42,654 nt of DNA, from NCBI GenBank assembly GCA_030429345.1, contig JAUIFJ010000013.1, positions 77,812 to 120,465 on the forward strand, read 5' to 3'. A model generated the notes under the pieces. The model did not search any database. It saw only the letters and a list, made by a program, of their open reading frames with translations, and was not told where the DNA came from. Every line of letters begins with the position of its first letter. Within the stretch, counting starts at the first letter, position 1. Both the position numbers and the translations under genes were made by a program. This document shows, piece by piece, positions 34,201 to 42,576 of this stretch. The DNA comes from a bacterium (lineage in GTDB: Bacteria; CAIWAD01).

Positions 34201-35130
34201 GGCGACTGGGAGCCGGCCGGCGAGCTTGCCCTGGACGGCAACGGCCTCTGGAGCGGCATTGTCGACCTGGAAAGCCTGACGCAGGAACTGGAGCTGAAGG
34301 CCGTGGCCGTCGATGCGGGCACCCTGGCCAACACGGGCGAGACCGCCATCATCGGGTTGACGCCCGCCGCAGGGTATCACGAGGACTTCAACCGGGAAAG
34401 CCTGCAGGGCTGGGAACTTGAAGGCGAGTGGCAGACCTCGACCACCATCGCCCATGAAGGCAGCCATTCGCTGGCCTTCGGCGCGCCGGGCGAGGTGCCG
34501 GTGGATGTGATCCAGAACGCCACCTTCGCCCAGGACTTCGACCTGCGCGCCCTGCCCGATGGGCAGGTCCCCGTGATCCAGTTCAACCTGCTGATGAACC
34601 TGGAGAACGGGGACGACTGGCTCCGCGTCCAGCTCAGCGAAGACCGGGAAGAGTGGACCACGGTCTGGGAAGCCACGGGCTTCGTCGGCGGCTGGGCCGA
34701 GCAGGAGATCGCCCTGGGCGAGTGGGAGGGCGTGGCCGGTGTCGCCCTGCGTTTCCAGGCCGAGACCGACGGCGACAACGACAACGGCGGCAGCACCCTC
34801 TGCCTGGTCGACGACCTGCACCTGCAGACGACCTCCGTCGGCTTCGATGGCAACGCGCTGCTGCCGGAGGCCTTCCGCCTGAGCGGCGCCTGGCCCAATC
34901 CCTTCAATCCGACGACCACCGTGGCCTTCGAGCTGCCCCGCCAGGCGGCGGTCGGGCTGCATCTCTACAACCTGGCCGGCCAGCGCGTGCTGACCCTGCT
35001 GGAAGAGGACCTGCCCGCCGGGACGCATCGTGTCACACTGGACGGCGCCGGCCTGGCCAGCGGCGTCTACATTGTCGATATGCAGGCACCCGGCGCGAGA
35101 GACCAGTTGAAGGTCCTGCTGCTCAAGTAG
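31225..35130 (+). CDS. Secreted zinc metallopeptidase (M36/M4-like) with T9SS sorting domain
   Basis: 1,301 residues from ATG 31225, with GGAAGG close upstream; an earlier in-frame ATG at 31189 would precede the signal peptide (MFRSFILLLLPLQLALA). The first 250 residues resemble an FTP-type propeptide ('GGVWYAHYQQRIGDTALLHA'). The zinc site is His414-Glu415-x2-His418 in 'VVYHEYGHGLND', with Glu441 in 'GAMHEGLADVTS' as third ligand, placing it among gluzincins near fungalysin/thermolysin. Then come beta-sandwich modules ('DMEFVGFAGESDF', 'TTIAHEGSHSLAF') and the sorting domain ('AWPNPFNPTTTVAF', 'LASGVYIVDMQ', ending 'LKVLLLK'). It would degrade extracellular protein. A strong terminator follows 26 bases after the stop. 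Confidence 0.92.
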   Translation: MFRSFILLLLPLQLALAHPVIWPDVATPRAEWRMNPGNRAEATPEWQDFLVREPGLAIMDWDKRFPAPHRVLGGDLLLPGGPILDAADLDARLRTFTDQHKDLLAVDGSGLHLEYAGFHGGVWYAHYQQRIGDTALLHAEVTFRVSPSGRVMLFGSDAVGDAPLHTAQLDRAAQEASLSALLSDSHVELFFDWQERRALPLYDEQSRSWSVHPVDRVRVTDAIEHHVQYMTLSAVDGSVLESRNGICHITISGNLQVLADEHEPSDPDEPLPMAHAWITVEGVQTTTDINGDFTVEVPGAGPWTVSGSFRGDYANVNREDGSDNTFALVMEEDGEQLLITSGQIQERDAYVHTTRVHNWIKAMDPSFTGLDEDLPVNININQTCNAFWNGSSINFFVEGGGCPNTARVAGVVYHEYGHGLNDRQFIQAGSGFGMENGAMHEGLADVTSIYLQDESFVAPGWNIRNLNNSQRYPEDIVNQVHSDGRIIGGAMYDTRQLLDLETVSHLYHFARWGRPDDPEQGRAFFEYFLELLVADDDNGDLSDQTPHYAEINQAFNEHGIGSDLAWTVTQFQVAGAELIVTPDEAIDLVFSVDAPDWVGVDGVSLHWRVEGEEDFNEVEAQLLEGDWVASLPAQPLDTWVEYYGVLSNSGQVDITTPNGAPEQTFRVYFGYGSVQRLDFESESAELSAQWPWEWGIPFDGPGEAHSGDNLWGTNLSGNYGDMQDVALVFPERQVSGGGPAALRFMHWHELESGWDGGNVEISVNGGDWMPVPPAGGYDFTTPDNSARPNTDCFTGQRGWSLASFDLGPWVQGGDWVSVRLNLITDSAVTSSGWYIDDMEFVGFAGESDFVHEPLPDTEDTSQMDFLVEALLNAPLPPEAVTLYWRVDEGETLSQAMNPGEGNSYSSVIPGPFDEQTVYYRMEATGAGGYFDQSPPFEGEWHSFLVGEDREDPLASWITAPAGLVGNSAYWNLSVEATDNLGVSAVGVYMRSGGDWEPAGELALDGNGLWSGIVDLESLTQELELKAVAVDAGTLANTGETAIIGLTPAAGYHEDFNRESLQGWELEGEWQTSTTIAHEGSHSLAFGAPGEVPVDVIQNATFAQDFDLRALPDGQVPVIQFNLLMNLENGDDWLRVQLSEDREEWTTVWEATGFVGGWAEQEIALGEWEGVAGVALRFQAETDGDNDNGGSTLCLVDDLHLQTTSVGFDGNALLPEAFRLSGAWPNPFNPTTTVAFELPRQAAVGLHLYNLAGQRVLTLLEEDLPAGTHRVTLDGAGLASGVYIVDMQAPGARDQLKVLLLK

Positions 35131-35156
35131 CGGACCGGGATCCAGTACCCAGTCAA

Positions 35157-35189
35157 CCGGGAGCGTGATGCGTCACGCTCCCGGTTTTT
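35157..35189 (+). terminator. Rho-independent terminator after the metallopeptidase gene
   Basis: A perfect 12 bp stem, CCGGGAGCGTGA (35157-35168) with TCACGCTCCCGG (35173-35184), a TGCG loop, then TTTTT. It lies between the metallopeptidase stop (35130) and the ATG at 35204, so the next gene needs its own promoter downstream or depends on read-through. Confidence 0.92.
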
Positions 35190-35203
35190 CCTATGGAGCC
35201 CCC

Positions 35204-37798
35204 ATGTATCCTCGTTTCGTGCTACTGCTTTCCGCCGGCATCCTGCTTTTCCTGCTGCTGGCGGGCCTCTCCCTTGAACAGGACGAGCGGGACGCGCCGC
35301 GTCGGCCGCAGCCGCTGACCCCGCATCTGCTGCGCCAGGACGGACTGGAGGCCCAGGACCGCCGGCAGATCAAGCGCGAACGCAAGGACTACAAGAGGCA
35401 GCGGGAAGCCTGGAAGGAGCAGCTGCATCGCTGCGCTCCGGACACGGACTGGCGCGAGCGGGACCGCGAGGCGAGGCGCAGGCTGCAGCGCGAACGGGCG
35501 CAGGCGCCGGCTCCGACCTTGCGGGACAACGGCCGGGAGGTGCTGGGCAGCTGGCAGGAACGGGGCAGCAGCAACCAGGCGGGCCGCATGCACCTGGCCG
35601 CCCTGGCGGGGGAGGATGTGCTCTACGCCGCCAGCAGCGGAGGCATTGTCTGGCGCGGGGACCTTGATGGCGCCGCCTGGCAGTCGCTCAACGACGGGCA
35701 GCGTTTTGCGGACATCCAGGGACTGGCCTGGCTGCCGGGCGATGAGTTGCAGGCGGCGCGTCTGCTCGTCCTGCACAAGGGCGACTCCATGCTGGCCTGG
35801 CGAGACGAGGATCAGGGGAATTGGCAGCTGGCTTCCGGGCTCGAGGGGCCTGTCGGCTGGGGCTGGCCCCTGCGCCTGGCCTGTCCGGGCGGCGACGACG
35901 TGCTGCTTCTGGCCGCCGAATGGGATCACACGGACTGGGAGGCCGACGCGGGATTGTATCACTCGGCCGATCGTGGCCAGAGTTTCCAGCGCGTCGCCTG
36001 GCTGGACGAGGATCCGGCGCGGGTCGATCTGTGGTACGTCGAAGGGGCCGGGAGCGGGCTGCTCGCCGTCGGCAACGAGCTCTTCTCGCTGCAGGCCGAC
36101 GGTTCGACGACTCCCCTGGCGACGATTCCGGCCGTACACGGAGAGGATGCGGTCAACGGCACCTTGATCGATGCCACGGCGCAAGGACAGGCGGCTCTCT
36201 GCGTGGCGCTCTCCGGCGCCAGCGAGATCTACCGCGGCAACCTGGACGGCAGCGGCTGGGTGCACGGCGGCAGCGCGCCCCTGACCGCCTTCATGCGCAA
36301 CAGCTTCTGCGTCGACAGGCTGGAGCCGAACCGCTTCTACCTGGGAGGTGTCGACGCCTGGATCACGGAAGACGGCGGCAGTTCCTGGAACCGTGTCAAC
36401 AACTGGTGGGAGTACTACGACGACATCGAGAACAAATTGCATGCCGACATTCCGGGCATCCAGTCGCTGGTCGACACGGAGGGCGAGGGGCTGTGGATCA
36501 TCAGCACCGATGGCGGCACCTACACCAGTCGCGACGGCCTGGAGAGTGTGCGCAATATCAGCCTGCAGGGGCTGCGCATCGGCCAGTACTACGGCAGCTA
36601 CAGTCACCAGGCCTTTCCGGACATCGTCTACGCCGGCGCCCAGGACCAGGGCTTCCAGCGCTCGATCGGGGAGGAGCAGGGCCTCTACGCCTTCGAGCAG
36701 ACGATCAGCGGCGACTACGCCCAGCTTGTCTCCGGCGACGGCGGCTGGTCCCTGTGGTGCGTCTATCCCGGTTTCGTGATGCATTATCCGGACGCCGTCT
36801 CGGGCAGCCAGGCGCTGTTCTGGGATTTCACCCAGAGCGGACACTACTGGCTGCCGCCCCTGCTGGCCGATCCGCTTGATCCGGACCGCATCTGGCTCGG
36901 CGGCGGTGGCAGCGACGGACAGAGCCGGCTCTTCAGCATTCGTGACACGGGCGGAAGCCTGCAGGCGGAAGAGGAGGACTTCGTCTTTTCCGCGGACTCG
37001 CCGATCGCCGCCATGGCCCTTTCGCCCATGGACCCGCTAAGGCGCTACCTGATCACGGGAGACGAGGTCTTCTTCACCAGCTCCGACGGGGGCGGGAACT
37101 GGCAGGTGACGGAGGGCTTCAACGGACCGCAGGGGCACTACTTCCACGGCTCGGACATCGTCGCCTCGCCGGTCGAGGAGGGGCGGCTCTGGATCTGCGG
37201 CAGCGGCTACGATAATCCGCCCGTATACACCAGCGCGGATCACGGGCAGACCTTCCAGCCCTTCTCGGTGGGCCTGCCCAACACCCTTGTCTACGCGATG
37301 GCGCTCAGCGACGACGGGCAGTGGCTCTTCGCCGCCAGCGAGCTGGGACCTTTCGCCTGGGACGGCGATGAGCAGAGCTGGCAGGACCTGGCCGGCAGCG
37401 AGGCGCCGGACCAGGTCTACTGGAATGTGGAATGGGTCGAGGGCCTGCAGAGCGCACGCTTCGTGACCTATGGCCGGGGCATCTGGGATTTCGCGCTGCA
37501 GGAAACCGGTCTCGCCGAGACGCGGTCGACACGCCCCGCGCAGCCCGGCTTTCGGGCATTGCCCAATCCGGCCAATCCGGGCACGCGCTTCCAGTTCACG
37601 GTGGAGGTGGCCGGGCGAACCCTGATCGAGGTCTTCGATCTGCGCGGCGCGAAAGTGGTGACGGTGCTGGATGCTGACATGCCGGCCGGCGAGCACCAGC
37701 TGGGCTTCAGCGGCGAAGGGCTGGCTTCCGGGCTCTACATTGCACGGCTGGAGACTCCGCAGGGCGTAGCCAGCCTGCGCCTGAGCCTCGTCAAGTAG
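35204..37798 (+). CDS. Exported BNR/propeller repeat protein with T9SS sorting domain
   Basis: 864 residues from ATG 35204, with GGAG 5 bases upstream. A hydrophobic N-terminal segment (FVLLLSAGILLFLLLAGLSL) acts as signal or anchor. A highly charged Arg/Glu/Gln helical stretch (residues about 30-110) may be a coiled coil. The body holds BNR/sortilin-type propeller repeats: 'VWRGDLDGAAWQSLND', 'ITEDGGSSWNRVNNW', 'FTSSDGGGNWQVTEGF', 'TSADHGQTFQPFSVGLPN'. The end is a sorting domain ('LPNPANPGTRFQF', 'LASGLYIARLE', ending 'LSLVK'). Such repeats occur in sialidases, xyloglucanases and non-enzymatic surface proteins. No catalytic residue could be assigned. It starts just after the terminator at 35189, with the gene in the same orientation as its neighbours. 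The 274 bases after its stop hold no gene. Confidence 0.87.
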   Translation: MYPRFVLLLSAGILLFLLLAGLSLEQDERDAPRRPQPLTPHLLRQDGLEAQDRRQIKRERKDYKRQREAWKEQLHRCAPDTDWRERDREARRRLQRERAQAPAPTLRDNGREVLGSWQERGSSNQAGRMHLAALAGEDVLYAASSGGIVWRGDLDGAAWQSLNDGQRFADIQGLAWLPGDELQAARLLVLHKGDSMLAWRDEDQGNWQLASGLEGPVGWGWPLRLACPGGDDVLLLAAEWDHTDWEADAGLYHSADRGQSFQRVAWLDEDPARVDLWYVEGAGSGLLAVGNELFSLQADGSTTPLATIPAVHGEDAVNGTLIDATAQGQAALCVALSGASEIYRGNLDGSGWVHGGSAPLTAFMRNSFCVDRLEPNRFYLGGVDAWITEDGGSSWNRVNNWWEYYDDIENKLHADIPGIQSLVDTEGEGLWIISTDGGTYTSRDGLESVRNISLQGLRIGQYYGSYSHQAFPDIVYAGAQDQGFQRSIGEEQGLYAFEQTISGDYAQLVSGDGGWSLWCVYPGFVMHYPDAVSGSQALFWDFTQSGHYWLPPLLADPLDPDRIWLGGGGSDGQSRLFSIRDTGGSLQAEEEDFVFSADSPIAAMALSPMDPLRRYLITGDEVFFTSSDGGGNWQVTEGFNGPQGHYFHGSDIVASPVEEGRLWICGSGYDNPPVYTSADHGQTFQPFSVGLPNTLVYAMALSDDGQWLFAASELGPFAWDGDEQSWQDLAGSEAPDQVYWNVEWVEGLQSARFVTYGRGIWDFALQETGLAETRSTRPAQPGFRALPNPANPGTRFQFTVEVAGRTLIEVFDLRGAKVVTVLDADMPAGEHQLGFSGEGLASGLYIARLETPQGVASLRLSLVK

Positions 37799-38027
37799 AA
37801 CCTGGAGGAGGCGTGCTTCATTCGTGGATCCTGTGTTGAACGCGCCCCGGGGTGTCCTCTTGATTGTCCAGGCTGCTGGATGGATCGTGAACTCTTTTCC
37901 TTCGTCTGCCGAAGTGGACAAATGTGCGCCCGAAGTACTGTGACCCGGGGTTCCGCCTGGTTCACCAGGAACCGTGAGACAACCCCATCGTTCACTCCCC
38001 GGGCGGGAGGGGGGTGGCGGGTGGGTA

Positions 38028-38039
38028 CTCTCTAGAGAG
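38028..38039. promoter_or_regulatory. Perfect 12 bp palindrome upstream of alkaline phosphatase
   Basis: CTCTCTAGAGAG is a perfect palindrome 33 bases upstream of the phosphatase ATG, followed by AGTTATACGG, which could hold a -10-like hexamer. Position and symmetry fit an operator, but no regulator is encoded nearby and only one copy was seen. Confidence 0.3.
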
Positions 38040-38072
38040 AGTTATACGGGTACATCAATTGTGGGGAGTTCC

Positions 38073-39206
38073 ATGTCAAGCCAATCAGACACTGAGCAAG
38101 GCCTGTTGAATCACGGCAAGCGCCTCTTGCTGCCGTCGACAAGGACTCTGCTCGGACTGCTCCTCTTTCTTTTCACGAACCCTGCCCAGGCCGGCCGAAC
38201 AACGATCCTGATGATCGGCGACGGCATGGGGCCGGCGCAACTGGAATACATTCGCCAGCACGAGCCTGCAGGCGGCCTGGCCCGACTTCCCGTCATCGCC
38301 CTGCTGGAAACCGCGAGCGCCGATTCCCGTGTCACCGACAGCGCCGCGGCGGCCACGGCGCTGGCCACGGGGCATGTGACACGGAACGGGCGCCTTTCCC
38401 TCTCGGCGGAAGGGGACACGCTGGCCACGGTGCTGGAACGGGCGCGCGAAGGCGGCATGGCAACCGGGCTGGTGGCAACCGCCGCCCTGACCCATGCCAC
38501 GCCGGCCGCTTTCGCCTGCCACGCGGAAAGCCGCTACCTGGAGGACGACCTGGCAGTTCAGCTGATTGCCGCCCGCGTGGATCTGCTGCTGGGCTATGGC
38601 CTGGGCGATTTCCTGCCTCGTTCCCTGGAAGGCAGCCTGCGGGAAGACGAGCTGGATCTGAGGCCGCAGCTGAAGGCTTTCTATGGTTCGACTGCAGCGA
38701 ACGAGCGCTCCTTCCGGGGTCTGCGGAGCCTGCCGGCCCTGGCCCTTCTGGAGAGAGGCCAGCCGGGTCGCGCCCCGCGCCCGGGTCCGGATCTGGCCGA
38801 GCTGACGGCCAAAGCCCTGGAGCTGCTGGAGGCGGACGGCCGGGACTTCTTCCTGATGATCGAAGGCAGCCAGATCGACTGGGCCGGCCATGGCCGCGAC
38901 GCCAGCTGGCTGCTGGCCGAACTGCGCGATTTCGACCGCGCGGTGGCCGTGGCGCACGACTATACACTGGACCATCCCGATGTCCTGCTGCTGGTCACCG
39001 CGGATCACGAGACCGGCGGCCTCAGCCTGCACGAGAACAGGACCGCCCCCCTGGCGCCGGCCCTGCCGGTCTTCAGCCATGACCAGCACACCGCCGTGTC
39101 CGTTCCCCTGCTGGCTGCGGGGGAAGGCAATGCCTGGCTTTCCGGTCTCAGGCATTTGAAGGATCTGGGTGCGGCGTTGGAGCAACGGCTTCAGGCCGGG
39201 CCCTGA
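38073..39206 (+). CDS. Exported alkaline phosphatase (PhoA superfamily)
   Basis: 377 residues from ATG 38073, with GGGGAG 5 bases upstream. A signal segment ('RTLLGLLLFLFTNPAQA') lies about 30 residues in, after a polar start. The metal and catalytic motifs are intact: Asp50 in 'MIGDGMG', the phosphorylated Ser90 in 'VTDSAAAATALATG', 'MIEGSQIDWAGHG', 'LVTADHETGGLS', and His in 'DQHTAVSVP'. It should hydrolyse phosphomonoesters in the periplasm or outside. At 377 residues it is shorter than E. coli PhoA (about 470), and the crown region is small. No T9SS sorting domain is present. A palindrome at 38028 may be involved in control. The stop codon lies within a terminator-like stem. Confidence 0.93.
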   Translation: MSSQSDTEQGLLNHGKRLLLPSTRTLLGLLLFLFTNPAQAGRTTILMIGDGMGPAQLEYIRQHEPAGGLARLPVIALLETASADSRVTDSAAAATALATGHVTRNGRLSLSAEGDTLATVLERAREGGMATGLVATAALTHATPAAFACHAESRYLEDDLAVQLIAARVDLLLGYGLGDFLPRSLEGSLREDELDLRPQLKAFYGSTAANERSFRGLRSLPALALLERGQPGRAPRPGPDLAELTAKALELLEADGRDFFLMIEGSQIDWAGHGRDASWLLAELRDFDRAVAVAHDYTLDHPDVLLLVTADHETGGLSLHENRTAPLAPALPVFSHDQHTAVSVPLLAAGEGNAWLSGLRHLKDLGAALEQRLQAGP

Positions 39207-39215
39207 AGCCGTTGC
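39182..39215 (+). terminator. 14 bp stem-loop overlapping the phosphatase stop codon
   Basis: GCAACGGCTTCAGG (39182-39195) pairs perfectly with CCTGAAGCCGTTGC (39202-39215) across a CCGGGC loop. The TGA stop (39204-39206) lies in the right arm. No U tract follows directly (CAGTCGGAAATTCTT), so it may be a weak terminator or an RNA-stabilising 3' end. Confidence 0.5.
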
Positions 39216-39299
39216 CAGTCGGAAATTCTTCCCTTCCATTCCCCGTTTCAGCTTTGTATAGTCTGTCAGGCCCCGACATTTCAACCTGACGGAAAACCT

Positions 39300-42200
39300 A
39301 TGCGACTGACGACTCTCCTGGCACTCTGCCTGGCCGGACCGGCCTCGGCCCAGCTCTACACGACCTACCACTGGCACATGCAGCAGCCGATCTACTGGCC
39401 GGCGCAGAGCCAGATCGAGCCCGGACGCTATGAGACGGCCTGGGAGTCGATCCAGCGCCGCAACGGCGGTGCGGCCAACCCGGAAAACAATGTGGAGCAG
39501 ATCTTCACCGTGCCCGACCGCCAAGCGGCCTACCAGTGGGGGCCGCGGCAATCCATCGGGCTGATGAACGGCGTCGACAGCGGCGCCCAGGTCAGCTTTT
39601 CCGGCTGCCTTGCGGAGAACGTGGAGAGCCTGGGTTCGCGCAACTCCTACGGCTACAGTTCGAACTGGGAAGCGGACTATGTGCAGGCGCGCAACTGGAC
39701 GACCAGCGGCGGGCATCCGCGGCTGGACCTGGTGCTCTTCCCCTACCACCACTGCATTGCTCCGCTGGTCGACGAGAACGCCCTGCGCAAGGAGATCCAG
39801 ATCGCCAAGCTGTCCTACCAGCGGCACTGGGGCGCGACGCCCGGCCTCTCCCAGGGCTTCTTCCCGCCGGAGATGGCCTTCAGTCCGCGCATCATCCAGG
39901 TGCTGGCGGAGGAGGGGATCGAGTGGAGTTTCGTCTCCAACAGCCATCTCTCGCGGGCCTGCGAGAACTTTCCCCTGGTGCTGGGCAGCGGGGGCGAGAA
40001 CTGCACCCCGCCCAACCGGGCCGATGTGCTCAATCCTCCTTCCTCGCAGTGGCACAGCCAGAGCATCAGCCGCGGCTGCACTCCGACGAACGCCGTGCCC
40101 TTCTCGTATACGCCGCACTACGCGCGCCACGTGGATCCGCATACCGGAGCCGAGTCGCGCATCATCGTCGTGCCCGTCGCCATGGCGATGAGCTGGGTAG
40201 ACGGGGCGCAGAGCTATTCGACCGGGGACATCCAGGGCATCGCTCCCTACAATGATCCGGCGCGTCCGATGCTGATCAGCCTGGCGCACGACGGGGACAA
40301 TTTCTACGCCGGCGGCTGGAGCTATTACAATGAGAGCGTGCCCAACTTCACCGCCGATGCCCTTTCCCAGGGGTATACGCCGACCGTCGTCCAGCAGTAC
40401 CTGGAGGATCACCCGGTTCCCTGGAACGATGTGGTCCACGTGGAAGATGGCGCCTGGGTCAATGCCGACGGGGATTTCGGCTCGCCGGACTTCATCAACT
40501 GGAACTGGCCGCTGGTGGGACTCGAGGGCTCCTTCGACATTCCCGGCGGCTGGGCCGAGGACGAGCGCAACTGGGCCGTGATCACCGCGGCGCAGAATAT
40601 CGTCGAAACCGCCGAGCAGGTCTCCGGCGGCGTCGATGTATCACGCATCGAGAACCCCCTGCTGCCGGGCACGACGGATGCCGAACGGGCCTGGCACCAC
40701 TTCCTGCCCTCGCTGACCAGCGGCTACATGTATTACGGCGCCTCCCTCGACATGGAGGTCAAGGCCACCGTGGCCTGCAACCGGGCCATCGAACTGGCGC
40801 AGCCGGTGATCGATGCCGGAGGCGCGGACCAGACCGCGCCGACCATCTGGGCCCCGCAGCAGTTGCCTCACAATCCCGGCGAGATCGATTTCGGCCCCCT
40901 CTGGGGCTACCAGCAGGTCCAGAGCCCGCGGGACTTCCATGTCTGGACCTTCGTCCACGACGCCAGCGGCCTGGCCGAAGTGAATTTCCGCTACCGCATC
41001 GACGCGGATGGCGTGAATCCGCTGAACAGCGACCAGAACGAGACCCTGGCCGGCGGTCCGGAAGTCGGAGCCTGGCGCACGCTGCCGATGAACTCCCGCG
41101 CCTTTCCCACGGGGAACTTCTTCAACAGCGGCGAGATCGAATTCTTCGTGCTGCCGACGCAGATTGCCGACCAGTACTGGATCCACGTCAATGAGGACGA
41201 GCTGGTTGCCGAAGGCGGCCTGCTGATCGACTACTATATCGAGGCCACGGATGTACACGGCAACCAGAAGATCAGTCCGCTGCTGCACACCTGGATCGGG
41301 GAGGGCGGAGGCAGCGGCGGCTCGAACCCCGGAGATCGGGCACAGTGGCATCCTGCCGATCCCCAGGCCGGCGACACCCTTGAGGTCCTGTATCACCCCG
41401 GGAGTGTCCTGCCGCAGGCCGACCCGCCCTACATCCACATCGGTCACAGCAACTGGCAGGGCGTGATCCAGCCGGATCCCGCCATGGCGCCCGGTGACAG
41501 CGCCGGCTGGTGGCGCTATCGCTACGGCATTCCGCAGACGGCCACGGCGGTCAATTTCGTTTTCAATGACGGCAACGGGAACTGGGACAACAACAGCGGC
41601 CAGGACTGGTGGATCACGGTGGAAGGAACGGCACAGGGCTGGCAGGCCGATGGCCAGCTCGACGCCGCGGCTAGCCTGGTGGCCGAACACGAGGGCCTGG
41701 CGCTCTACGCGGGCTGGCAGGAGCCGCAGCTGTACATCGCCATTGCGCCCCTGGGCGATGTGGACGGAGATCTCTTCCTCTTCGTCGGAGAAGAGGGCGC
41801 GGGGACGAGCAGCGCCCCCTGGTCCAAGTCCGGGCAGGTTCCCGCCTGGCTGGCCTATCTGGCCCGCGAAGTAGACAACGGCTGGAGCGGCTGGTTCGAC
41901 GCCGCATCGGCCCAGCTGGCCAGCGGCGAGGTGCTGGAAGGGATTCTTGACCTGCAGGCCGAAACGGGCAGCCTGCCCGCCGGTGTATACCTCTCAGCAG
42001 GCATGTATGAGTCAGCGGATGAAGGAAGCCTGACGGGGCAGCTGCCCGCCGGAAATGGCGACGGGGACATCCAGCACGGCGAGCTCTTCTGGTTTCCCCT
42101 GCAGCAGGGGAGCGGGGAAGCAGCCCCGATCAGCGACTTGTCGATCCAGTTCCTGGCCGGCTACCATCTCCTGCTGGAGTGGAGCCCTGTGACACAGGAC

Positions 42201-42440
42201 ACGGAAGGTCAGCCGATCGGGATCTCGCACTATGAAGTGTTCATCCAGGGAGATCCCTGGGCCGGGCAGGAGGCCTGGGTGCACCTGGCCGACACATCGA
42301 CCAACGCCTGGCTGCATTCGGGCGGCGCAGCCTTTGCCGGCGAACTGTTCTACCAGGTTCGGGCGGTGGCTGCACAGCCAGTAGCCAATCGTGAGCGGAC
42401 CCAAAGCGATCGTCCAGGTGTGATCCGTATTACGAAGTAG
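39300..42440 (+). CDS. Secreted GH57-type glycosidase with CBM25 starch-binding domain
   Basis: 1,046 residues with a signal peptide (MRLTTLLALCLAGPASA). Mature GH57 landmarks follow: 'YHWHMQQPIYWP' (His24, His26), 'GFFPPEMAFSP' with Glu191 as likely nucleophile, and 'ISLAHDGDNFYAGG' (Asp331/Asp333), the DGEN-type region. GH57 enzymes are alpha-amylases, branching enzymes or pullulanases (family knowledge). Residues about 690-777 are a CBM25-like module: 'YIHIGHSNWQGVIQPDP', 'AVNFVFNDGNGNWDNNSGQD', 'WWITVEG'. The C-terminus is Fn3-like ('ISHYEVFIQGDPW', 'FYQVRAVAA'), and no sorting domain is present. Most GH57 enzymes known to me are cytoplasmic, so an exported one with a raw-starch-binding module suggests extracellular alpha-glucan use. 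Spacing to the phosphatase is 93 bases. Confidence 0.88.
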   Translation: MRLTTLLALCLAGPASAQLYTTYHWHMQQPIYWPAQSQIEPGRYETAWESIQRRNGGAANPENNVEQIFTVPDRQAAYQWGPRQSIGLMNGVDSGAQVSFSGCLAENVESLGSRNSYGYSSNWEADYVQARNWTTSGGHPRLDLVLFPYHHCIAPLVDENALRKEIQIAKLSYQRHWGATPGLSQGFFPPEMAFSPRIIQVLAEEGIEWSFVSNSHLSRACENFPLVLGSGGENCTPPNRADVLNPPSSQWHSQSISRGCTPTNAVPFSYTPHYARHVDPHTGAESRIIVVPVAMAMSWVDGAQSYSTGDIQGIAPYNDPARPMLISLAHDGDNFYAGGWSYYNESVPNFTADALSQGYTPTVVQQYLEDHPVPWNDVVHVEDGAWVNADGDFGSPDFINWNWPLVGLEGSFDIPGGWAEDERNWAVITAAQNIVETAEQVSGGVDVSRIENPLLPGTTDAERAWHHFLPSLTSGYMYYGASLDMEVKATVACNRAIELAQPVIDAGGADQTAPTIWAPQQLPHNPGEIDFGPLWGYQQVQSPRDFHVWTFVHDASGLAEVNFRYRIDADGVNPLNSDQNETLAGGPEVGAWRTLPMNSRAFPTGNFFNSGEIEFFVLPTQIADQYWIHVNEDELVAEGGLLIDYYIEATDVHGNQKISPLLHTWIGEGGGSGGSNPGDRAQWHPADPQAGDTLEVLYHPGSVLPQADPPYIHIGHSNWQGVIQPDPAMAPGDSAGWWRYRYGIPQTATAVNFVFNDGNGNWDNNSGQDWWITVEGTAQGWQADGQLDAAASLVAEHEGLALYAGWQEPQLYIAIAPLGDVDGDLFLFVGEEGAGTSSAPWSKSGQVPAWLAYLAREVDNGWSGWFDAASAQLASGEVLEGILDLQAETGSLPAGVYLSAGMYESADEGSLTGQLPAGNGDGDIQHGELFWFPLQQGSGEAAPISDLSIQFLAGYHLLLEWSPVTQDTEGQPIGISHYEVFIQGDPWAGQEAWVHLADTSTNAWLHSGGAAFAGELFYQVRAVAAQPVANRERTQSDRPGVIRITK

Positions 42441-42537
42441 AGTTTGCGCAGACCGGTAGCCTGATGTCAATGGATTTTTCGATTCATTCTTCGACGAGCC
42501 TATAGTCTTGTAGTTCAACAGATCAGAATGCTGCAAA

Positions 42538-42576
42538 CCGTCCCTGGCTTCGTGTGAAACACGAAGCCAAGGACGG
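42538..42576. repeat. Long hairpin, 18 bp stem with one mismatch
   Basis: The left arm is CCGTCCCTGGCTTCGTGT (42538-42555), the loop GAA, and the right arm ACACGAAGCCAAGGACGG (42559-42576). The only mismatch is C42544 against A42570. The right arm runs directly into the 12 bp repeat array, whose unit repeats GCCAAGGACGG of that arm. With no U tract it is not a typical terminator. Confidence 0.85.

Noticed and set aside
31039-35028. 1,329-codon open frame on the minus strand
   Set aside because: It is antisense to the metallopeptidase with intact HEYGH site; Val/Gly/Ala/Gln-rich with no recognisable motif.
37949-37973. Hairpin GGTTCC...GGAACC after the BNR protein as terminator
   Set aside because: The stem is interrupted by a bulge and no U tract follows; it lies 150 bases after the stop.
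39257-39262. TATAGT as -10 box for the GH57 gene (similar TATAGT at 42501)
   Set aside because: No acceptable -35 at 16-18 bases, and FCB-type promoters may not follow the sigma70 consensus.
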